Assembly: GCF_030908245.1 (NCBI RefSeq)
Contig: NZ_JAVFJJ010000013.1
Coordinates: 45,483-109,482 of the forward strand
Reading direction: 5' to 3'
Length of the DNA stretch: 64,000 nucleotides
Source: Sinomonas sp. ASV322
GTDB lineage: Bacteria; Actinomycetota; Actinomycetes; Actinomycetales; Micrococcaceae
Part shown: positions 1 through 5,939 of the stretch, piece by piece
How positions within the stretch are numbered: position 1 is the stretch's first letter
Layout: each line of letters starts with the position of its first letter
Position numbers and translations under genes: made by a program
The notes under the pieces: generated by a model
Told to the model about the DNA's origin: nothing
Database searches by the model: none
Seen by the model: only the letters and a program-made list of their open reading frames with translations

Positions 1-267
1 GAGCGCCGAAGCCCCGCCGCCCGAATAGCCGACGAGATGGAACGTGTCCCAGCCGTGTGCTTCGGCTTCGCGGAGCACGCCGTCGACCTCGGTATCGAGG
101 CTGTAGTCCGGGGGCGGCGTGGGGCCCGCGTAGACCTCGAGGTCCTTGACAAGTGCCTCGACGCCGTCGCCAAGCGCTTCAACGAGCGCGCCGTACGCGA
201 GAGCGGCTGGGAGAACGCTCCCGGGCAGGAGGACGGCACGATGTGGGCTGTTGCTCTCTCCATTCAT
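1..267 (-). CDS. alpha/beta hydrolase, N-terminal part
   Basis: The minus strand reads from an ATG at 267 to the window edge without a stop, giving 89 codons of a gene that continues beyond base 1. It starts MNGESNSPHRAVLLPGSVLP and reaches a GYSGGGAS nucleophile elbow near residue 83, the catalytic-serine signature of alpha/beta hydrolases. Substrate cannot be told. It is divergent from the HD/LuxR gene at 379, so the roughly 110 bp between them should hold both promoters. The start is supported by a weak purine stretch (GGTGAA) just upstream. Fold is fairly secure; function is unknown. Confidence 0.75.
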   Translation of the reverse strand, partial: MNGESNSPHRAVLLPGSVLPAALAYGALVEALGDGVEALVKDLEVYAGPTPPPDYSLDTEVDGVLREAEAHGWDTFHLVGYSGGGASAL

Positions 268-378
268 TTCACCAGTGTCCGGCCGAGGCCGCGTGCGCCG
301 CATCGCGCGTTCGCGCTATTCAGGGGCGACGACGCGCGATCCCTATCCCCCGACCGCGCCGGAAGCCATGATCGAAGC

Positions 379-1890
379 ATGACGCCTGCGCTGCGCCTCG
401 CCGAGTTCATCGCTGCCATCTCGCTCGCGACCGACCTCGGCATGGGCCAGCCTCTCGAACAGGGCCTCCGGACGTGCCTCGTGTCGCTCGAGCTCGCCGA
501 CGCCGCGCGGGTCGAGGAGCACGTCCGCCACGAGGTCTTCTACACGGCCCTCCTGCGCTTCCTTGGCTGCACGGCCAACGCGCACGAGACTGCGGCCGTC
601 GGCGGAGATGACCTCGCCTTGCGCGCCGCAATTGCCCCCGTGCTCGGTGCAACGCCACCGGCTTTCCTCAAGGAAGTCCTCCCAGTGCTGGGTCGGGGTC
701 TTCCGGCCGCGCGGCGCGCCGCGCTCGGGGCGAGCTTCCTCGCCACTGGTCCGGCCCGGATGCGTGGGGGCGTGCGCGCTCACTGCGAAGCGGCCGAAAT
801 GCTCGCGACCCGGCTCGGGCTCCCCGCGGCCACGCGCGCGGCGCTCGGCGCGGCCTTCGAGCAGTGGAACGGGCACGGCTTCCCTCAGGGGGTCCGGGGC
901 GAATCCATCCCGCTCGCGGCCAGGATCGTGTTCATCGCGCGCGACGTCGAGGTCATCGCGCGGCTGCGCGGCGCCGACATCGCGCGCGCTGTGCTGCGCG
1001 AGCGCGCGGGGAGGTCGTACGACCCAGCGCTCGCGCGGGCGGCCCTCGGAAGCCTCGGCCAGCTTCTCGAGGCCGCGCGAACTGAGATGCCGTGGGACGT
1101 CGCCCTCCGGCGCGAACCGAAGCCCGTCGCCGAGATCCCCGCCGAGCAGATCGACGACGTCCTCGCCGTGTTCGCGGACTTCGCCGACCTCAAGGAGCCG
1201 GAACGGGCTGGCTTCTCGCGCGACATCGCGGCCCTCGCGGCGGAGGCAAGCCCGGACCACGCGCCGCTCCTACGGCGCACGGGCCTCGTGCAGGACCTTG
1301 GGCGCGTCGCCGTTCCGAACCGTCCGGACGGGGGCCGCGAGTGGTCCGCCGCCGATGACGAGCGGCTTCGGCTTCACCCGTACTACAGCGAGCGCATCCT
1401 GTCCCGGATCACGACGACGGCGCCGCTTGCCAGAATCGCGGGAATGCACCACGAGCGGGTGGACGGCTCGGGGTACTACCGGGGCGCCGCCGACGGCGAG
1501 ATCCCCTGGGACGCGCGCGTGCTCGCGGCCGCGACGTCCTTCAGGGAGCTGCTCGCGGGCACCGCCACGGCGCCGTCGCTCGCCGCGGCAGCCGATACGC
1601 TCGCGGGCCTCGCACCCGAGAAGCTCGACGCCGACGCCGTCGACGCCGTCCTCGCTGCGGCAGGAGTTCGGGATCGCCGCACCCGCCCCGAGTGGCCTTC
1701 AGGGCTCACGGAACGAGAAGTCGACGTGCTGCGCCTCATCTGCCGGGGCGCCACGAAGAAGGACATGGCGGCGGCTCTCTTCATCGCGCCCAGCACGGCG
1801 GATCATCACATCCGGCACATCTATGCCAAGATCGGGGTCTCGTCGCGCGCCGCGGCGACGCTCTTCGCCGTCGAACGCGATCTCCTGTAG
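379..1890 (+). CDS. HD-domain phosphohydrolase-like regulator with C-terminal LuxR DNA-binding domain
   Basis: The 503-aa protein has two HD-GYP-like segments: one around residues 150-200 (NGHGFPQGVRGESIPLAARI) and one around residues 355-400 (HHERVDGSGYYRG, then IPWDARVLA). It ends in a LuxR-type helix-turn-helix (LTEREVDVLRLICRGATKK to HIRHIYAKIGV). This suggests a cytoplasmic transcription factor whose HD modules sense or hydrolyse a nucleotide-type ligand. The frame stays open upstream to base 37, but that part lies over the divergent hydrolase gene. The ATG at 379 begins the family-like sequence MTPALRLAEFIAAISLATDL and was chosen. Ligand and targets cannot be inferred. Confidence 0.8.
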   Translation: MTPALRLAEFIAAISLATDLGMGQPLEQGLRTCLVSLELADAARVEEHVRHEVFYTALLRFLGCTANAHETAAVGGDDLALRAAIAPVLGATPPAFLKEVLPVLGRGLPAARRAALGASFLATGPARMRGGVRAHCEAAEMLATRLGLPAATRAALGAAFEQWNGHGFPQGVRGESIPLAARIVFIARDVEVIARLRGADIARAVLRERAGRSYDPALARAALGSLGQLLEAARTEMPWDVALRREPKPVAEIPAEQIDDVLAVFADFADLKEPERAGFSRDIAALAAEASPDHAPLLRRTGLVQDLGRVAVPNRPDGGREWSAADDERLRLHPYYSERILSRITTTAPLARIAGMHHERVDGSGYYRGAADGEIPWDARVLAAATSFRELLAGTATAPSLAAAADTLAGLAPEKLDADAVDAVLAAAGVRDRRTRPEWPSGLTEREVDVLRLICRGATKKDMAAALFIAPSTADHHIRHIYAKIGVSSRAAATLFAVERDLL

Positions 1891-1935
1891 CGGCGGTGTC
1901 TCCCTGCAGAGCGGTGTTGGCCGCGGCAACCGGCC

Positions 1936-2114
1936 GCCGGTCTCCCCAGCTTCTGCGCCGGTCTCCCCAACTTCTGCGCTGCTCCGACCCGCAGCACTGC
2001 GCGTCGGGGGGCGTGAGGCGCGTCATCACAGGGCTAGGCGAGGTGTCCGGACACGAGCCGCGCGCCGACAGCTCCGGAAACTGGGGAGATCGGACATGAA
2101 CCTGGGGAGATCGG
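1936..2114. repeat. inverted pair of tandem 21-bp repeats in convergent intergenic region
   Basis: Two adjacent 21-bp units beginning gccggtctcccca (1936-1956, 1957-1977) are followed about 100 bp later by two units beginning ctggggagatcgg (2081, 2102), again 21 bp apart and close to the reverse complement of the first pair. They lie between the convergent stops of the HD/LuxR gene and proC, so they could fold as a bidirectional terminator or be a REP-like element. Confidence 0.6.
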
Positions 2115-2140
2115 TCGGCGAATCCCCGCGGCCGCGCGGA

Positions 2141-2971
2141 TCAGGCGAGTTCGCGAGTGATGTCTTTCGAGCGCTCGGCGGCGGCACGCGCGCCGTCGGC
2201 GATGATGCCCGGCAGGCCGCGCTCGTCGAACGTCGCGATCGCACGCTCGGTCGTCCCGTTCGGGCTCGTGACCGCCCGGCGCAGCGCCGCAGGGTCGGCA
2301 CCCGGCTCGGCGAGCATGTACCCCGCGCCGACGACCGTCTCTCGGGCCAAGATGAGCGAAAGCTCCGGGTCGAGCCCGAGCTGTGCGCCGGCGTCGGCCA
2401 TCGCCTCCGCAAGGTAGAACGCGTAGGCCGGGCCCGAGCCGCTCACGGCGCTCACGGCGTCAACCTGTTCCTCGGGGACCTCGACGACGAGGCCGAGGTT
2501 CCCGAGGAGCTCCTTGACGTGGTCGATCTGGGCGCGGGTCGCGTTCGTCCCACCGGACACCGAGACGACGCCGCGGCCGACGCGCGCGGGCGTGTTCGGC
2601 ATCGTGCGGATGACCGGCTGGCCCGCGGGGAGCGCGCGCTCGAGCTGCTCGATCGAGACCGCGGCGGCCACACTCACGACGACGGCGCCGTGCGGCAGAG
2701 ACGGGCCGACCTCGGCCGCGAGGGCGGCCACGCCAGCGGGCTTGACGCCGAGGATGACGAGGGACGCGCCGCGCACGGCCTGCTGATTCGCGTCCGACTC
2801 CTCCCCCGTGGCCATGGCCGTCACGCCGTAGCGCTTGGCGAGCTCATCGGCACGCTCGGCGCGCCGCACAGTGGCCGTGACGTCTGTCTTCTGGATACCC
2901 GCGGCCAGAAGGCCGGCCAAGATGGCCTCGTTCATGGACCCGCAGCCAAGGAAGGCGATCTTGTTGCTCAT
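2141..2971 (-). CDS. proC: pyrroline-5-carboxylate reductase
   Basis: This 276-aa NAD(P)H-dependent enzyme catalyses the last step of proline synthesis (pyrroline-5-carboxylate to proline) in the cytoplasm. The N-terminus MSNKIAFLGCGSMNEAILAG carries the Rossmann glycine motif. The family signature GSGPAYAFYLAEAMADAGAQ lies near residues 165-185, and TERAIATFDERGLPGII lies near the C-terminus. An upstream in-frame start at 3046 exists, but the ATG at 2971 gives the conserved N-terminus and follows a purine-rich stretch (GGATGGGGG). It is monocistronic here; the structured elements at 3079-3397 lie upstream on the other strand. Confidence 0.95.
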   Translation of the reverse strand: MSNKIAFLGCGSMNEAILAGLLAAGIQKTDVTATVRRAERADELAKRYGVTAMATGEESDANQQAVRGASLVILGVKPAGVAALAAEVGPSLPHGAVVVSVAAAVSIEQLERALPAGQPVIRTMPNTPARVGRGVVSVSGGTNATRAQIDHVKELLGNLGLVVEVPEEQVDAVSAVSGSGPAYAFYLAEAMADAGAQLGLDPELSLILARETVVGAGYMLAEPGADPAALRRAVTSPNGTTERAIATFDERGLPGIIADGARAAAERSKDITRELA

Positions 2972-3078
2972 GCCCCCATCCTGCCAGCCACGGGGCCGGG
3001 CGCGCATTCCCAGCTTCTTCCCATCGTGGACTGGGGATACTCCCAAGAATGCGACCTAGTGTTTTTGATACCTCACAG

Positions 3079-3180
3079 GGTGCGAGTGATGGAGCGGCCG
3101 CTTCCCCCAAGTGGCCGCACGGCGCTGGCAGCCGCGGATATTGGTCCCCCACCTTCCCGCCGCTGCCAGCGCCTTACTCA
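3079..3180 (+). ncRNA. candidate structured RNA, copy 1 (two hairpins with C-rich loops)
   Basis: A 15-nt leader GGTGCGAGTGATGGA (3079-3093) is followed at once by a 10-bp hairpin (3094-3118, loop CCCCC) and then by a second hairpin (arms 3121-3132 and 3162-3173, 12 bp perfect, with an extra inner GCGG/CCGC helix and a C-run in the loop). After the second stem the sequence turns to TTACTCATAT. No coding sequence fits. The two C-rich loops recall actinobacterial 6C RNA, but that identity is a guess. Copy 2 at 3290 repeats the same plan. Confidence 0.5.
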
Positions 3181-3269
3181 TATCCGGCACTCGAATCCGG
3201 GACCAGTTCGGGACCGGACTCCCAGCCTTTTCCCAGCGTTATCCCGGCTTCGATTCAGGTACGCACGGG

Positions 3270-3275
3270 TATAGT
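3270..3275 (+). promoter_or_regulatory. candidate -10 element for structured RNA copy 2
   Basis: TATAGT lies 15 bp upstream of the shared 15-nt leader of copy 2, which would place transcription start near 3282 and supports plus-strand transcription. No convincing -35 is seen. Confidence 0.4.
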
Positions 3276-3289
3276 CGTCTCACTCATTA

Positions 3290-3397
3290 GGTGCGAGTGA
3301 TGGACCTTCCGATTCGTCGGAAGGTCCGAGCGCCGGACGAGCGCAGGAAACTCCCCCCCAATGTTTCCTGCGGAACTCGTCCGGCGCTTACCTTTTA
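3290..3397 (+). ncRNA. candidate structured RNA, copy 2 (two hairpins, terminator-like end)
   Basis: It begins with the same 15-nt leader GGTGCGAGTGATGGA (3290-3304). An 11-bp perfect hairpin with a TTCG loop follows (3302-3327). Then comes a long hairpin whose outer arms (3329-3341 / 3376-3388) and inner arms (3342-3351 / 3363-3372) pair perfectly, separated by a 3-nt bulge; its loop holds seven C residues. The stem is followed by TACCTTTTAAG, which could terminate transcription. Hairpin sequences differ completely from copy 1 while the architecture is kept, as expected for selected RNA structure. Confidence 0.55.
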
Positions 3398-3512
3398 AGC
3401 GCCGCCCCGGCGGGAACGCGTCGGCCGAAGGGCCTGAGCGCAGCTCCGCCGCGGCGACGTCGGGCCGGTCCCCTTGTCCGGCCGCACTCCGTGAGGACGA
3501 GCCCCGACGCGG

Positions 3513-4379
3513 CTATCGCGTGCGCTGCTCCGCAGCCGTCCACTCGGGCCGCGCGACGTGCCCGAGGTGTTCGCGCGCGAAGTCGAGCACGGCCGCGAGC
3601 ATCTGCTCGCGCTCTCCCGCGGCCTTGGCCTTGCGGGTGCTCACCTCGGCGACGACGACGCCGTCGAACGCCGAATCCGCCAGGAATTGGAGGCACTCGG
3701 CCACACGCTGAGTGCCCTGCCCCGGGAGGAGGTGCTCATCGCGGAACGACCCGCCCGACCCGTCCGTGAGGTGGATGTGGCGCAGCGAATCGCCGAGCGC
3801 CTTGAGGGATTCGAGACTGTCTTCGCGAGCAGTCGCGGCATGGGAGAAGTCCCACGTGACGTCGCGGTAGCCCTGGCCTACCGGGTCCCAGTGCGGCAGG
3901 TAGGCGCGCGTCTCGCGCCCGCGCACCCGCCATGGGTACATGTTCTCGACAGCGATATGGACCTCGAACTCGTCGGAGAGGTCGCGGATGCCGATCGGGA
4001 ATCCCTCCGCGTAGCCGCTCTGCCACCGGAACGGCGGGTGCACGACGACGGTGTCGCACCCCACGATCCGGGCCATCTCGCACGAACGCCGGACCTTGGT
4101 CCACGCGCCGCCCCACACCTGCTGGGTGAGCAGGAGGGTCGGGGCATGGATCGACACGATCGGCTGGTCGTAGCGCTCGGAAAGATGGATGAGGGCGTCG
4201 GGATCCTGGCTCGCGGAGTTGTTGGTCACCATGACCTCGACCCCGTCGTAGCCGAGATCGGCCGCGCACGCGAAGGCGTCGTGCACGCTGAGCGGATAGA
4301 CGGACGCGCTCGACAGGCCGATCGGAACCTCGGGAACGGCCTTCGACTTCCGCCACTCGGGCACGACGCCGTCGATCAT
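3513..4379 (-). CDS. sugar phosphate isomerase/epimerase-like TIM-barrel protein
   Basis: The 288-aa protein resembles the xylose-isomerase-like TIM-barrel (AP endonuclease 2) superfamily. Visible hallmarks are ADLGYDGVEVMV near residue 41, VSIHAPTLLL near 75, VVVHPPFRW near 110, IAVENMYPW near 143, and C-terminal HIHLTDGSGG and VVVAEVSTRKAK; the His/Glu/Asp positions are those that bind metal in the family. The substrate is unknown. The ATG at 4379 overlaps the upstream ppx/gppA stop (ATGA), so the two are translationally coupled. About 110 bp downstream of its stop hold no gene. Confidence 0.8.
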   Translation of the reverse strand: MIDGVVPEWRKSKAVPEVPIGLSSASVYPLSVHDAFACAADLGYDGVEVMVTNNSASQDPDALIHLSERYDQPIVSIHAPTLLLTQQVWGGAWTKVRRSCEMARIVGCDTVVVHPPFRWQSGYAEGFPIGIRDLSDEFEVHIAVENMYPWRVRGRETRAYLPHWDPVGQGYRDVTWDFSHAATAREDSLESLKALGDSLRHIHLTDGSGGSFRDEHLLPGQGTQRVAECLQFLADSAFDGVVVAEVSTRKAKAAGEREQMLAAVLDFAREHLGHVARPEWTAAEQRTR

Positions 4380-5395
4380 CGCGCGCTCCCCACCGGGTGC
4401 TGAAGCTCGATGCGCCGCCGTTCGCTCGCAATCGGCTTGATGTGCTCGGGCGGGGCCAGTGGGCCGTCGAACACGAGCTGATCGAGGCGCCGCAGGATGA
4501 GGCCCTCGCGGAGCGCCCACGGGCAAATCTCGAGCTCGTCGACCTCGAAGAGCTCCAGCGCGGCCTCGGCGACGAGGGCTCCCGCGAGGACTTGCAGGGC
4601 GCGCGCGTCGGAAACCCCCGGCAAGTGCACGCGGTCCGCCGCGGACATCGCCGAGATGCGCTGGGTCCACAGTCCCAGATCCGTGCGCTCGAGCACGCGC
4701 CGCACGTACGGGCCGGCTCCGCTCGGGGCCGCTCCGGCGATGCGCGCGAGCGAACGGAAGGTCTTCGACGTGCCGGTCACGAGCGTGGGCTTGCCGAGGC
4801 TTTCGAAGCTCCGCACCACAGGCTTGAGCGTCGAGCGGATGTACCGGCGCAGCTCCTTGACGCTCTTGGCGCTTGGCGGGTCCTCGGGCAGCCAGTCGCG
4901 CGTGAGCCGCTGTGCGCCGAGTGGCACGGACGCCGCGATGTCGGGGAGCGAATCGTTTCCCATGGCCATCTCGAACGATCCGCCGCCGATGTCGAGGGAG
5001 AGGATCCTCTCGCGCCCCCATCCGTACCAGCGACGTACCGCGAAGAACGTCATCGCGGCCTCTTCGCGGCCCGTGAGCTCCTGAAGAGTCACATTGGCTT
5101 CACGATGAATACGCTCGATGACCGCTTCGCCATTCCGCGCCTCGCGGATGGCCGACGTGCAGAACGCGAGCAGGTCCTCCGCCTCGTGGCGGCCCGCGAA
5201 GTCCCACGCCTCGAGCACGAAGTCGATGAGCTCGCGCTGGCCCGTCTCGCTGATGCTCCCGTCGTCGTCGAGGTGTTTGACGAGGGAGAGCGGCCGCTTG
5301 TGCGACGCGAAGGCCACAGGCTGTGCGCCGGGGTGGGCGTCCACCAAAAGAAGGTGCACGGTGTTCGAGCCGATGTCGAGGACGCCTAGACGCAT
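4376..5395 (-). CDS. exopolyphosphatase / guanosine pentaphosphate phosphatase family protein
   Basis: The 339-aa Ppx/GppA family protein removes terminal phosphate from polyphosphate or pppGpp. The N-terminal ASKHA phosphate-binding motif VLDIGSNTVHLLLVDAHPG starts at residue 4. The second motif ILSLDIGGGSFEMAMG lies near residue 150, with TGTSKTFRSLARIAG near 227. Residues upstream of MRLGVLDIG at 5395 are not family-like, so the shorter start was used. It overlaps the isomerase gene by 4 nt and follows the sseB-like gene after 7 nt. Whether polyphosphate or pppGpp is preferred cannot be told. Confidence 0.88.
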   Translation of the reverse strand: MRLGVLDIGSNTVHLLLVDAHPGAQPVAFASHKRPLSLVKHLDDDGSISETGQRELIDFVLEAWDFAGRHEAEDLLAFCTSAIREARNGEAVIERIHREANVTLQELTGREEAAMTFFAVRRWYGWGRERILSLDIGGGSFEMAMGNDSLPDIAASVPLGAQRLTRDWLPEDPPSAKSVKELRRYIRSTLKPVVRSFESLGKPTLVTGTSKTFRSLARIAGAAPSGAGPYVRRVLERTDLGLWTQRISAMSAADRVHLPGVSDARALQVLAGALVAEAALELFEVDELEICPWALREGLILRRLDQLVFDGPLAPPEHIKPIASERRRIELQHPVGSAR

Positions 5396-5402
5396 GAGCC
5401 CA

Positions 5403-5939
5403 TTATTCCCCGCTGGCCCCCGCCGATTGTCCTCCGGTCCCATTCATTTCGTCTGAGGTGGCAGGTCGGAAATCTCGAAGGACTGCCGCGACGTGCTCGG
5501 CGCTCAGCTCGAATCCGAAGGCCGCCCCGGGATTGAGCACGAGCCCGAGCTCCGTCCCCAGGTTCTGCAGGAGCACAGCACCCTGGGTCGTCACGACGGT
5601 GGGCGCATGGTCAAGAAAGCCCGGCCGGATCCGCGCTCTGTCCGTGAACGCCGCGACGAGGGGCTTGCCCTCGCCATTCGTGAGCACGAGAGGCTCCACG
5701 AATTCGGTTTCGCCCGGCACCGGCTCGGGAACCAGCAGGCACACAAGGCTGTTCAGGAACGCAAGAACGGATTTCTGCCCGTCGTCGTCCGTGCCCGACG
5801 CGGTGGCCGCCTCGAGCGCCTCCTCGAGCTGGTTGAGCGGCTTCGGGTCGAGGTGCGGAGCGAACGACGACGACGCGCCGCCTCCCGCGTTCTGCTCGGC
5901 GGCGCTCTCGGTCGGCTCGGCCCCCGCCTGCCCGGTCAT
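5403..5939 (-). CDS. SseB N-terminal domain protein
   Basis: The 178-aa soluble protein has an acidic, low-complexity first 30 residues, then an SseB-like domain: LEEALEAATASGTDDDGQKS, the hydrophobic run VLAFLNSLVCLLVPEP, TNGEGKPLVAAFTD, and GVVLNPGAAFGFELSAEHVA-like residues near 140-160. The biochemical role of this domain is not established. The ATG overlaps the topA stop (ATGA), so it is translated by coupling with topA and sits in the run topA > sseB-like > ppx > isomerase. Confidence 0.75.
   Translation of the reverse strand: MTGQAGAEPTESAAEQNAGGGASSSFAPHLDPKPLNQLEEALEAATASGTDDDGQKSVLAFLNSLVCLLVPEPVPGETEFVEPLVLTNGEGKPLVAAFTDRARIRPGFLDHAPTVVTTQGAVLLQNLGTELGLVLNPGAAFGFELSAEHVAAVLRDFRPATSDEMNGTGGQSAGASGE

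Noticed and set aside
37..378. Upstream extension of the HD/LuxR gene
   Set aside because: It lies over the divergent hydrolase gene, which shows a GYSGGG motif, and the extension has no conserved features.
563..3274. Very long plus-strand open frame (about 900 codons) across the HD/LuxR gene and proC
   Set aside because: Arg/Ser/Pro-rich composition with no domain; it overlaps two well-supported genes in other frames and reflects GC-rich shadow coding.
3400..3512. Possible small ribosomal protein bS22 or BldC-like gene expected near proC in actinobacteria
   Set aside because: No basic Lys/Arg-rich short frame with a ribosome site was found on either strand; the stretch appears non-coding.
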